From Bacillota bacterium (GTDB taxonomy: Bacteria; Bacillota_E; JAJZYS01; JAILZS01), in the NCBI GenBank assembly GCA_021817625.1, contig JAKASY010000211.1:1-5074 (forward strand): a DNA stretch of 5,074 bases, given 5' to 3'. Shown piece by piece: positions 1-5,074 of this stretch. The notes under the pieces are model-generated. The model worked only from the letters and a program-made list of their open reading frames with translations, was not told where the DNA came from and made no database searches. Every line of letters begins with the position of its first letter. The stretch's first letter is position 1. The translations under genes and the position numbers were made by a program.

Positions 1-594
1 CTTGCCGAGGATGTTCGAGACGTAGTGCTTGATCGTCTTCTCGCTCAGGTGCAGCTCGAGGCCGATCTGCCGGTTCGTCTCGCCCTGCGTGATGCGCTCG
101 AGCACCTCGCGCTCCTGGGGCGTGAGCGTCGCCCAGGGGTCGTCGACCGGGCCCGCGCGCATGCGCTGCAGGATCGTGGCGGCCACCGTCGGGTCGAGGA
201 GCGAGCCGCCGGCGTGGGCGACGTGAATCGCCTCGATCAAGGCGTCGGGGCGGGCGTCCTTGAGGAGGTAGCCGACCGCGCCGGCCATCACCGAGTTCAC
301 GATGGCCTCCTCGTCGGCGTACGAGGTGAGCATCACGACGTGCGTCTCGGGCCGCTCGCCGCGGATCTCCCGGCAGGCCTCGACGCCGCTGCCGTCCGGC
401 AGGCGGATGTCCATCACCACGACGTCCGGGCGCAGCCGGCGGGCGGTCTCGATCGCGCTCTGGACATCCTGCGCCTCGCCCACGACCGTAAGGTCGGGAT
501 GGCGCTCCAGGAGGGCCTTGAGGCCGGCGCGCACGACCGCGTGGTCGTCGACCAGCATGACGCGGATCCGCGCCGGGGCGCGCTCTTCGTCCAC
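1..594 (-). CDS. devR: DevR/DosR-like NarL-family response regulator (C-terminus cut by window edge)
   Basis: Two-component response regulator, 198 residues visible, running off the left edge in frame with the C-terminal end missing. An N-terminal receiver domain (about residues 10-125) shows the acidic pair D16-D17, the phospho-acceptor D62 in VVVMDIRLPDG, T90 and K112. A LuxR/NarL-type helix-turn-helix follows from about 155 (LTPQEREVL, then NRQIGLEL and SEKTIKHYVSNIL). The LTSY, GGSLLDP and EKTxKxYVS stretches are those of actinobacterial DevR/DosR, so it should bind DNA as a phosphorylation-dependent dimer. The GTG start at 594 is preferred: an in-frame TAG lies directly upstream (597-595) and a GGAGAG Shine-Dalgarno (608-603) sits 8 nt before it. 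The ATG at 558 would remove the first beta strand of the receiver. It starts 5 nt after the kinase stop, so the kinase is its likely partner. The symbol is assigned by similarity; orthology is not proven. Confidence 0.9.
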   Translation of the reverse strand, partial: MDEERAPARIRVMLVDDHAVVRAGLKALLERHPDLTVVGEAQDVQSAIETARRLRPDVVVMDIRLPDGSGVEACREIRGERPETHVVMLTSYADEEAIVNSVMAGAVGYLLKDARPDALIEAIHVAHAGGSLLDPTVAATILQRMRAGPVDDPWATLTPQEREVLERITQGETNRQIGLELHLSEKTIKHYVSNILGK

Positions 595-599
595 CTAGG

Positions 600-2027
600 T
601 CACTCTCCGTTCTGCCCTGCGGTGAGACGCTCCGCGGGCACGCTCAGTCGGACGCTTGTGCCGTCTCCGGGCCGGCTGTCGATCGCGAGCGCGCCGCCAA
701 GCGCGGCCGCGCGCAGGCGCATGTTCTCGAGGCCGTGGCCCGTCTGGCCGGCGCGCACGCGCAGGCCCGTGCCGTCGTCGCGCACCTCCAGCCGGAGCGC
801 GCCCGCCGCGAGGCCGCCGCTCAGCGTGACCGTGTCGGCGCTACCGTGGCGCACGGCGTTGGTCAGCGCTTCGCGCACCACCTGGCAGAGCTCGTGCGCC
901 GCCTCCGGCGACACCCAGAAGGGGCTTGGCAGGTCCACGCCGCTCTCGATGCGCGGTGTCCGTGCCGACCCGCGCAGGCTCCGCACCAGGTCGTCCAGCG
1001 CCTGTGCCAGGTTCACCGGCTGCGGCGCCGGCCCGTCCGCGTGGCCGAACACGTAGCGCCGGATGTTCGCCATCACCTGCGACAGCGCCTCCACGGCCTG
1101 GGATACGGCCTGCGCGGTCGGGTCGGGTGGATCAGCCCCGGCGGCCGCGCTCGCGACCGGCAGCGCGGCCTGCAGGCGCAGGGCGATGGCGAAGAGCTCC
1201 TGCAGCGTGCCGTCGTGCAGCTCCCGGCCGATGCGCTCGCGCTCCGCCAGGCTGCTCAGGCGGCGCACCTCGTTGAGCAGGTGCGCGTTCGCGATCACCG
1301 CGGCGGCATGGGAGGCGAAGCGCTCGAGCGTGCGCTCGTCCTCGGCCGTGAAGGGCGTGCCGTCGTTCTTCTCGCTCAGGTAGATGTAGCCGAACGTGCG
1401 GTCGTGAAAGCGCACCGGCGTTCCCAGAAGTGTCGTCATAGGCGGGTGGCGGGGTGGGAAGCCTACGGATGCGGGGTGGGCCTGGATGCGGTCGAGGCGC
1501 ACGCTCACGGGGGAGCTCGCCACAGCGGCCAGGACGCCGAGGCCCTTGGGCGGCGGCCCCATCTGCGCGACCTCCTCGGCCGAGATGCCGGACGTGAGAA
1601 ACGCGCCCGACCCGTCGTCGGTGGTCACGCGCAGGGCCGCGTAGCGGCAGGCGATCACTTCGCGGCTGAGGTCCACGACCCGGGCCAGGACGCTCGTCAG
1701 GTCGAGGTCCTGGGTGATGGCGATGGCCGCCGCGTGCAGCGCGTCCAGCTGCTGGCGCTGGCTGCGCTCCGAGCGGACGGCCGCCTCCAGGTCGTCGCGG
1801 GCGGCGCGCACCGCCGCCACGAACATGAGGCCGAAGGCGCAGGTCCCAATAAGCCCGGCGCCGCCGGCTACCAGCACCCGTCCCATGTGCGTCGGCGGCC
1901 AGGGCGAGAGCAGCACGAACAGGACCATGAACACGACGCCGCCCACCGGCACGGTAAGGGCGGCGAGCTCGAAGCGGCGCCACGTGAGCGTCCCGACCAG
2001 CGGCACGCGAAGGCCGGGCTGGGGCAC
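600..2027 (-). CDS. devS: DevS/DosS-like GAF sensor histidine kinase with two N-terminal membrane segments
   Basis: Sensor kinase of 475 aa. Two hydrophobic segments (about residues 20-41 and 50-74) should anchor it in the membrane with almost no extracytoplasmic loop, so the sensory part is cytoplasmic. A short linker leads to one GAF domain (about 100-247) containing PKGLGV, AHPASVGFPPRHPPM and FGYIYLSEK, very like DevS GAF-A of Mycobacterium. Next come HisKA_3 with ERERIGRELHDGTLQ (phospho-acceptor H271) and a HATPase_c domain: N-box REALTNAVRHG (N390), DDGTG (417-421), GHGLENM and GDGTSVRL. H194 and Y216 align with the DevS haem ligand H149 and distal Y171, so haem-based gas or redox sensing is plausible but unproven. 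Mycobacterial DevS has two GAF domains and no N-terminal membrane helices; this protein has one GAF plus two helices. The start codon is GTG, preceded by GGGAGGGAGGAGC. Probable phosphodonor to the adjacent regulator. Confidence 0.9.
   Translation of the reverse strand: MPQPGLRVPLVGTLTWRRFELAALTVPVGGVVFMVLFVLLSPWPPTHMGRVLVAGGAGLIGTCAFGLMFVAAVRAARDDLEAAVRSERSQRQQLDALHAAAIAITQDLDLTSVLARVVDLSREVIACRYAALRVTTDDGSGAFLTSGISAEEVAQMGPPPKGLGVLAAVASSPVSVRLDRIQAHPASVGFPPRHPPMTTLLGTPVRFHDRTFGYIYLSEKNDGTPFTAEDERTLERFASHAAAVIANAHLLNEVRRLSSLAERERIGRELHDGTLQELFAIALRLQAALPVASAAAGADPPDPTAQAVSQAVEALSQVMANIRRYVFGHADGPAPQPVNLAQALDDLVRSLRGSARTPRIESGVDLPSPFWVSPEAAHELCQVVREALTNAVRHGSADTVTLSGGLAAGALRLEVRDDGTGLRVRAGQTGHGLENMRLRAAALGGALAIDSRPGDGTSVRLSVPAERLTAGQNGE
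603..608 (-). promoter_or_regulatory. Shine-Dalgarno GGAGAG inside the kinase 3' end, deciding the regulator GTG start
   Basis: On the minus strand GGAGAG forms the last two sense codons of the kinase (Gly-Glu), followed by its TGA and then, after 5 nt, the GTG of the response regulator. Spacing from the motif to GTG is 8 nt, a good distance. The arrangement implies that ribosomes finishing the kinase re-initiate on the regulator, giving coupled translation. Confidence 0.75.
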
Positions 2028-2040
2028 GCTCCTCCCTCCC
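2028..2040 (-). promoter_or_regulatory. Purine-rich ribosome binding site for the kinase
   Basis: The minus strand reads GGGAGGGAGGAGC immediately before the GTG at 2027. The GGGAGG at 2040-2035 lies 7 nt from the start. This supports GTG at 2027 as initiator rather than a later in-frame codon that would lose the first membrane helix. Confidence 0.65.
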
Positions 2041-2106
2041 CCGGGCGCCGACAGCGGCGGCGGACGGTACCATCGCGCTCATCCTACCACCGCACCCGGG
2101 TTCGGG

Positions 2107-2628
2107 TCATCGACCAGGTTCGACATGTGCGATGGGTCGCGACGACTTCTCCAGCTCGATCAGGCCGCGGTCGGCGGCCGGGTGGACCAGGAGCACGGGC
2201 ACGGCGGTGTGGTGGACGACGCTGTCGGCGACGCTGCCCATCACCCACCGGCCGAGCCCCGTGCGCCCGTGCGTGGACATGACGATCAGGTGGAAGGCGC
2301 CCTCGCGCGCCCGCATGACGATCTCGCCTGCGGGGTCGCCAAGGCGCACCGCGGTGCGCACGCGGATGTCGCGCGGCAGCCGGCGGGCGACCGACTCCAG
2401 GTAGGCGCGGGCCTCCGACACCTGCTCCTCCTGGCTGTCGTCCCACTCGGGCCCGAGCATCGGCGCCGCGCCGATGGCGGCGAACGACACGACGCCCTGG
2501 AGGACCGAGGGCACGACGCGGATCAGCTCGATCTCGCGCCGCGGGCCGGTGAGCACCTCGGTCGCCATGGCCAGCGCGCTCTCCGAAAGCGCGGACCCGT
2601 CGACCGGCAAGAGCACCCGTTCGATCAT
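2107..2628 (-). CDS. Universal stress protein (UspA family, single domain)
   Basis: A 173-aa single-domain Usp protein. It opens with MIERVLLPVDGSALSESAL, the usual first beta strand with D10-G-S, and carries the ATP-binding signature near the C-terminus: STHGRTGLGRWVMGSVADSV (118-137), i.e. STHG, nine residues, then G-S. It closes with the dimer-forming strand TAVPVLLVHP. The first glycine of the textbook G-2x-G-9x-G(S/T) motif is Ser, a common variant, so ATP binding is still expected. The ATG at 2628 is chosen because GGGGGTGAG lies just upstream and family homology begins there. The reading frame stays open 61 codons further upstream, but that extension has no family similarity and would cover the inverted repeat at 2775-2802. 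First gene of a probable usp-kinase-regulator operon. In mycobacteria several usp genes belong to the DosR regulon, which fits this neighbourhood. The exact cellular role is unknown. Confidence 0.92.
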   Translation of the reverse strand: MIERVLLPVDGSALSESALAMATEVLTGPRREIELIRVVPSVLQGVVSFAAIGAAPMLGPEWDDSQEEQVSEARAYLESVARRLPRDIRVRTAVRLGDPAGEIVMRAREGAFHLIVMSTHGRTGLGRWVMGSVADSVVHHTAVPVLLVHPAADRGLIELEKSSRPIAHVEPGR

Positions 2629-2774
2629 CGGCTCACCCCCCGCTCCCACACTGCGGCGGGCGCGTAAGGGCCGACACCGCCGAAGGGCCACGCTCTCGAT
2701 GCCATTGGTCCGTTCCGGCCGCGTCGTAAGGACCGCCAGCCAGGGCGGCGCGGCGGGAGAGCCATCCGGCCCAT

Positions 2775-2802
2775 GCGCCGTGGGACTTCGGTCCAACGGC
2801 GC
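2775..2802. promoter_or_regulatory. 28-nt inverted repeat with DosR/DevR-box-like core and TTCG loop
   Basis: The left arm GCGCCGTGGGAC (2775-2786) and right arm GTCCAACGGCGC (2791-2802) are complementary at 11 of 12 positions (the one mismatch is G2782/A2795), around TTCG. The centre GGGACTTCGGTCCA (2782-2795) matches 11 of 14 core positions of the mycobacterial DosR box TTSGGGACTWWAGTCCCSAA, with identical half-site spacing; the outer flanks do not match. It lies about 150 bp upstream of usp and 175 bp upstream of the cupredoxin start. Alternative reading: in a plus-strand transcript it would be a 12-position stem capped by C(UUCG)G, an unusually stable RNA tetraloop, hence a leader hairpin. 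No clear U-tract follows, so a terminator is less likely. Confidence 0.5.
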
Positions 2803-2960
2803 TTGCGCCATTTGTCACATGCCTTGGCGCCGTCCGATGCAGGCCGGCCGAGGCCGTTTGGACGCGCGATGTTTGTGCCGACGGCCATGGGCCGGCAGCC
2901 CGGGGCGCGCCATCCTGAAGGCGAAGCGGTGCGGGCCGGACGGACCGGTGCGGCACCGAC

Positions 2961-2971
2961 AAAGGGGGAAA
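2961..2971 (+). promoter_or_regulatory. Ribosome binding site of the cupredoxin gene
   Basis: The AAAGGGGGAAA tract ends 5 nt before ATG 2977. It fits a signal peptide beginning exactly at that ATG and argues against the longer open frame starting at 2773, whose first 68 codons show no secretion signal or family similarity. Confidence 0.65.
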
Positions 2972-2976
2972 CTGCC

Positions 2977-3552
2977 ATGTTCGGAAAGCGCTTCGCGCAC
3001 GCCGCCGCCGCCACGGCCGCGATGGTGCTCCTGGGGGGCGCGCTGGCCTCGGCCGCACCCCGCACGCCTGCGCACCTGCTCACGAGCGGCCGGCCGGCCG
3101 CCGCCCGCACGTACAAGGTCGCGGCCGACATCCTCACGGGCGCGATGGACCACAAGAACGCGCCCGAGTACAAGCCCGGCAACTTCACGCTGCCCGCGAA
3201 CGCCCTCGTGACCATGACGATCAAGAGCTACGACGACGGCCCCGCGCCGGCCACGGGCTACACGAAGATCGAGGGCGTCGTGGGCGGCCACATCCGCGTG
3301 AACGGCAAGAGCGTCAAGAGCGTGAAGGCGAACGACATCACGCACACCTTCACCGTCACGGCCCTGGGCCTGAACGTGCCGATCCCGGCGGCGCCCAAGG
3401 GCGGCTCGGTGACCGTGAGCTTCCAGTTCCGCACCGGCAAGGCCGGCACGTACACCTGGCAGTGCTACGCCCTGTGCGGTAACGGCGACGGCGGCTGGGG
3501 CTACCCCATGACGACGAGCGCCATGATGCGCGGCACGGTCAAGGTCGGCTAG
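2977..3552 (+). CDS. Secreted cupredoxin-fold protein with C-x3-C motif
   Basis: A 191-aa exported protein. The signal peptide MFGKRFAHAAAATAAMVLLG followed by GALASA has probable cleavage near residue 26 (ASA-AP). The mature part looks like one cupredoxin beta-sandwich: the strand NFTLPANALVTMTIKSYDDG, then DITHTFTVTALGLNVPIP with candidate ligand H123, then VTVSFQFRTGKAGTYTWQC, and a ligand loop C163-YAL-C167-G followed by GWGYPM178. This is the H...C...M order of blue-copper sites, and C-x3-C recalls the CuA loop of cytochrome oxidase subunit II. The histidine expected four residues after the second Cys is Asp (D171), so the site is not standard. Likely role: extracytoplasmic electron transfer or copper binding; the partner is unknown. 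It is transcribed divergently from the sensor operon and is monocistronic by appearance, with its own hairpin terminator. Confidence 0.8.
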   Translation: MFGKRFAHAAAATAAMVLLGGALASAAPRTPAHLLTSGRPAAARTYKVAADILTGAMDHKNAPEYKPGNFTLPANALVTMTIKSYDDGPAPATGYTKIEGVVGGHIRVNGKSVKSVKANDITHTFTVTALGLNVPIPAAPKGGSVTVSFQFRTGKAGTYTWQCYALCGNGDGGWGYPMTTSAMMRGTVKVG

Positions 3553-3560
3553 GAGTCGCT

Positions 3561-3611
3561 GCGCGCGGGCGGGCCGGCGCCGAGGGGCGCCGGCCGCGCG
3601 TGTCTTCTGTC
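3561..3611 (+). terminator. Strong GC hairpin terminator after the cupredoxin gene
   Basis: Perfect 10-bp stem GGCCGGCGCC (3572-3581) / GGCGCCGGCC (3586-3595) with loop GAGG. It can be lengthened by CGCGC/GCGCG (3562-3566 with 3596-3600) across a bulge, and is followed by the T-rich TGTCTTCTGT. It begins 9 nt after the TAG stop, as expected for an intrinsic terminator in a high-GC genome. The T-tract is imperfect. Confidence 0.75.
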
Positions 3612-4281
3612 ACTCATCCGCCGACGGCAACGACCACGCAGGCTCTGGTGAGTGGGACGTGCTCTGGGCGAGCGGCGGCCCGGCGGGACTCGTACGGGTG
3701 GACTCTCTCGTCGGTCGGCGGCCGCTCGATCCCACGGTGGCTCAGACGGACTCGTGGGTCGCGCGGTGCGATGCCCCGTGCAGAGGTGGGGACGCCGCCT
3801 CGTAGCGACCCGGACGAGGCGACGCGCCGGATGCCACACCCATCAACGACTCTTGCCCAAGTCGTCCGCCAGCGCCTGCTCCTGCCCCGCGCAGGCCACC
3901 CTCATGCCTAAGTGGGGGACGCAAGCCGCCCGCGCGGTCGTCCCTCGGTTGGTGTCGCTAACCATGAGCGAGCACCTATCCGTCCGCCCTACGGATCGTG
4001 GTGGGCCACGCTGTGGTTCGGCGCAGCCTCATGAGGCTGTGTCCTTGGCGGCGAGGGCTTGTCGTACGGGTCACGGGATGCGCGCAGAAGCTGGCGATCC
4101 GGGTGTGTGCTCCACATGTTGCCACAGCATGAGCGCCAACGGGCCGCCAAGTCAACGCAGGGCTGCGGCGTCGGCGGCTCGTGCCTTTGTGGCGGACTGG
4201 CGCCCCGCGCTCGCCGAGGGAGCGGCCCCCAGGATTTGCCGCCCGCGTGCGAATGCGGCAGAGAACGGGGGGACTGCGGAC
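3612..4281. other. Long gene-free stretch before the quinoprotein gene
   Basis: About 670 bp between the terminator and the next start codon. Open frames exist on both strands (for example plus-strand 3600-3911 and minus-strand 3742-3924), but their products are Arg/Pro/Ser-rich, lack family motifs, and their third positions do not show the strong G/C preference of the real genes. I see no tRNA, repeat array or transposase remnant. Several 5-6 bp inverted repeats are at the level expected by chance; the only one that stands out is the palindrome at 4024-4039. The stretch probably carries the promoter and regulatory region of the downstream gene and may include decayed sequence. Confidence 0.55.
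4024..4039. promoter_or_regulatory. 16-bp perfect palindrome, candidate operator
   Basis: CAGCCTCATGAGGCTG is a perfect gapless palindrome lying 243 bp upstream of the quinoprotein ATG in non-coding sequence. Gapless dyads of this size are typical of dimeric repressor sites, but the motif matches no regulator that I recognise and no second copy is visible in the window. Confidence 0.3.
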
Positions 4282-5074
4282 ATGGGCGAGCGGGCGGTCG
4301 GGTCGTGGCGCAGACGGGCACGGGCAGCGGGCGCCGGGACGGCGTGGGGGGCGGCGCTGGCGCTGGCGCTCGTGGCGGCGGGCGGCGGCGCCTTCGCGGC
4401 GCGGCGGGCGGCGCAGGGGCCGGCGAACGCGGCCTGGCCGACGTTCGGCCAGAATCTCGCGAACTGGCGGCTTTCGGCGGCATCCCAGATCACGCCGCAG
4501 AACGCCTCCTCCGTCGTGAGGCTGTTCGGCTATGCGCTCCCCAAGCACGGCGGCGGCGCCGAGACCTACCCGCTCGAGGTCGGCGGCACGCTTGTCTTCA
4601 CCTCGAGCGGCGGCTACGTGTACGCGCTCAACGCCACCACGTTCGCCACCGAGTGGACGTACGCGCCCACGCCGGCGGTCGGCGGCATCCCCAACCGCGG
4701 CGTCGCCGTGGCGTCGGGCCGCGTGTTCGTGCTCACGCCGGACGACCGCCTGATCGCGCTCTCGCTCAAGACCGGCACGGCGCTCTTCCAGACGTCGGTC
4801 GCGGGCGCGGCGAGCGGCGCGTACGAGACCACCGCGCCGGTGGTCGCGGACGGCGTGGTGATCGTCGGCAGCGCGGGTGGCGACAAGGGCGTGCGCGGCT
4901 TCGTGGCCGCGTACGCCGGGTCGAGCGGCCGCCTCCTGTGGCGGACCTACATGGTGCCGCCGCCGGGCAGGGGCTGGATGGCCGGCCCCGGCGTGCACGG
5001 CGGCGGCACGGTCTGGATGCCGCCGGCGGTCGACCCGCGCACGGGCACGGTGTACGGTGGAAGCGGCAAGCCCG
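4282..5074 (+). CDS. PQQ-dehydrogenase-like (quinoprotein) beta-propeller, C-terminus cut by window edge
   Basis: The first 264 residues of a larger protein that runs off the right edge in frame. A basic N-terminus (RRRARA) is followed by a hydrophobic segment (about 21-40), either an uncleaved anchor or a signal peptide. Family motifs follow in order: WPTFGQNLANWRLSAASQIT (52-71), GGYVYALNATT, PNRGVAVASGRVFVLTPDD (137-155), RLIALSLKTG, TTAPVVADGVVIVGSAGG (183-200), GVRGFVAAY, SGRLLWRTY, GGTVWMPPAVDPRTGTVYGG (241-260) and SGKP. These are the W-motif blades of the periplasmic PQQ-dependent alcohol/methanol dehydrogenase family, normally about 550-700 aa. R139 of NRG, at the position of the PQQ-contacting Arg, is kept. 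The calcium-ligand Glu position is D201, the GTGNP Asn is K263, and the vicinal Cys pair before NRG is V-G, so catalysis is uncertain. The ATG at 4282 follows a G-rich stretch (4267-4272), a weak ribosome binding site. Confidence 0.82.
   Translation, partial: MGERAVGSWRRRARAAGAGTAWGAALALALVAAGGGAFAARRAAQGPANAAWPTFGQNLANWRLSAASQITPQNASSVVRLFGYALPKHGGGAETYPLEVGGTLVFTSSGGYVYALNATTFATEWTYAPTPAVGGIPNRGVAVASGRVFVLTPDDRLIALSLKTGTALFQTSVAGAASGAYETTAPVVADGVVIVGSAGGDKGVRGFVAAYAGSSGRLLWRTYMVPPPGRGWMAGPGVHGGGTVWMPPAVDPRTGTVYGGSGKP

Larger units (their letters stand above)
2629..2976. other. Divergent intergenic region between usp and the cupredoxin gene
   Basis: A 348-bp gene-free stretch between two divergently oriented start codons, so it must hold the promoters for both sides. 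I see no convincing sigma-70 -35/-10 pair on either strand. The recognisable elements are the inverted repeat at 2775-2802, a short hairpin CGGTG-CGG-CACCG (2946-2958) just before the cupredoxin Shine-Dalgarno, and the two ribosome binding sites. Open frames crossing it show no family resemblance and look like GC-driven artefacts. Confidence 0.7.

Noticed and set aside
25..1056. 343-codon plus-strand open frame over the regulator
   Set aside because: The minus strand gives a complete receiver plus HTH in order. The plus-strand product has no recognisable domain.
2094..2107. Possible terminator ACCCG-GGTT-CGGGT at the usp stop codon
   Set aside because: It has only a 5-bp stem and no U-rich tail on the minus strand, so it is not good evidence against the usp-kinase-regulator operon.
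735..2282. 515-codon plus-strand open frame antisense to kinase and usp
   Set aside because: It lies opposite two well-supported genes and its product is a low-complexity Arg/Ala/His/Gln-rich sequence with no motif. This is a typical GC-rich shadow frame.
2663..2735. Direct repeat CGTAAGGGCCG (2663-2673) and CGTAAGGACCG (2725-2735), about 62 bp apart
   Set aside because: One mismatch in 11 bases. By rough estimate about half a pair or more is expected by chance in a GC-rich region of this size, so it is not strong enough to call.
2629..2811. 61-codon N-terminal extension of the usp frame
   Set aside because: Family similarity and the Shine-Dalgarno both point to ATG 2628. The extension is Pro/Arg-rich and overlaps the inverted repeat.
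3600..3911. 103-codon plus-strand open frame after the cupredoxin terminator
   Set aside because: It starts with GTG inside the terminator hairpin, has no ribosome binding site, no motif and weak third-position GC bias.
3846..3996. Short inverted repeats ACGACT/AGTCGT (3846-3865), GGGACG/CGTCCC (3916-3944) and ATCCGT/ACGGAT (3978-3996)
   Set aside because: Six-bp stems with loops of this size are expected several times in 700 bp of such composition. The GGGAC half-sites are likewise at chance frequency and lack DosR-box spacing.
4237..4260. TGCCGC/GCGGCA hairpin just before the quinoprotein ribosome binding site
   Set aside because: A 6-bp stem with a 12-nt loop is at chance level. There is no evidence of a riboswitch or terminator.
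3976..4998. 340-codon minus-strand open frame
   Set aside because: It is antisense to the quinoprotein-like gene and the product is Arg/Ala-rich without family features, whereas the plus strand shows an ordered set of propeller motifs.

Overview
This is a GC-rich bacterial window (clearly well above 60% GC by eye, with strong G/C preference at third codon positions). It holds five protein genes: three on the minus strand, then two on the plus strand, with one gene cut by each edge. The gene set points to an aerobic or facultative, high-GC lineage such as an actinobacterium (including deep-branching classes) or a Chloroflexota-like relative. It comprises a DevR/DosR-type regulator, a DevS/DosS-like GAF histidine kinase, a universal stress protein, a secreted cupredoxin and a secreted quinoprotein-like beta-propeller. 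No rRNA or phylogenetic marker is present, so the phylum is an inference.

Minus-strand block (2628 down to 1): a universal stress protein (usp), a two-TM GAF sensor histidine kinase (devS-like), and a NarL/LuxR response regulator (devR-like, truncated at the left edge). The kinase stop codon and the regulator GTG start are separated by only 5 nt, and the regulator's Shine-Dalgarno lies inside the last kinase codons. The pair is therefore almost certainly co-transcribed and translationally coupled. The usp-kinase gap is 79 nt with no convincing terminator, so the three probably form one operon. The kinase GAF domain resembles the haem-binding GAF of mycobacterial DevS closely, including the residues that correspond to the haem-ligand His and the distal Tyr. 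This suggests an oxygen, NO, CO or redox input.

Divergent intergenic region (2629-2976, 348 bp): it separates usp from the cupredoxin gene. It contains a 28-nt inverted repeat whose centre resembles the DosR/DevR operator core, and whose plus-strand transcript would also fold as a stem capped by a cUUCGg tetraloop. This is the most interesting non-coding signal here. It is a candidate shared control element between the sensor operon and the cupredoxin.

Plus-strand block: a secreted cupredoxin-like protein (2977-3552) is followed by a strong GC hairpin terminator. About 670 bp without a recognisable gene follows, including a 16-bp perfect palindrome. The block ends with the N-terminal 264 residues of a membrane-anchored or secreted PQQ-dehydrogenase-like beta-propeller (4282 to the right edge). 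In that protein, positions matching known calcium ligands and the vicinal disulfide are substituted.

Inferred theme: a DevS/DevR-type gas or redox sensing operon with a stress protein, beside exported copper and quinoprotein-like electron-transfer candidates. The physical link is seen in the sequence. The regulatory link is inferred.
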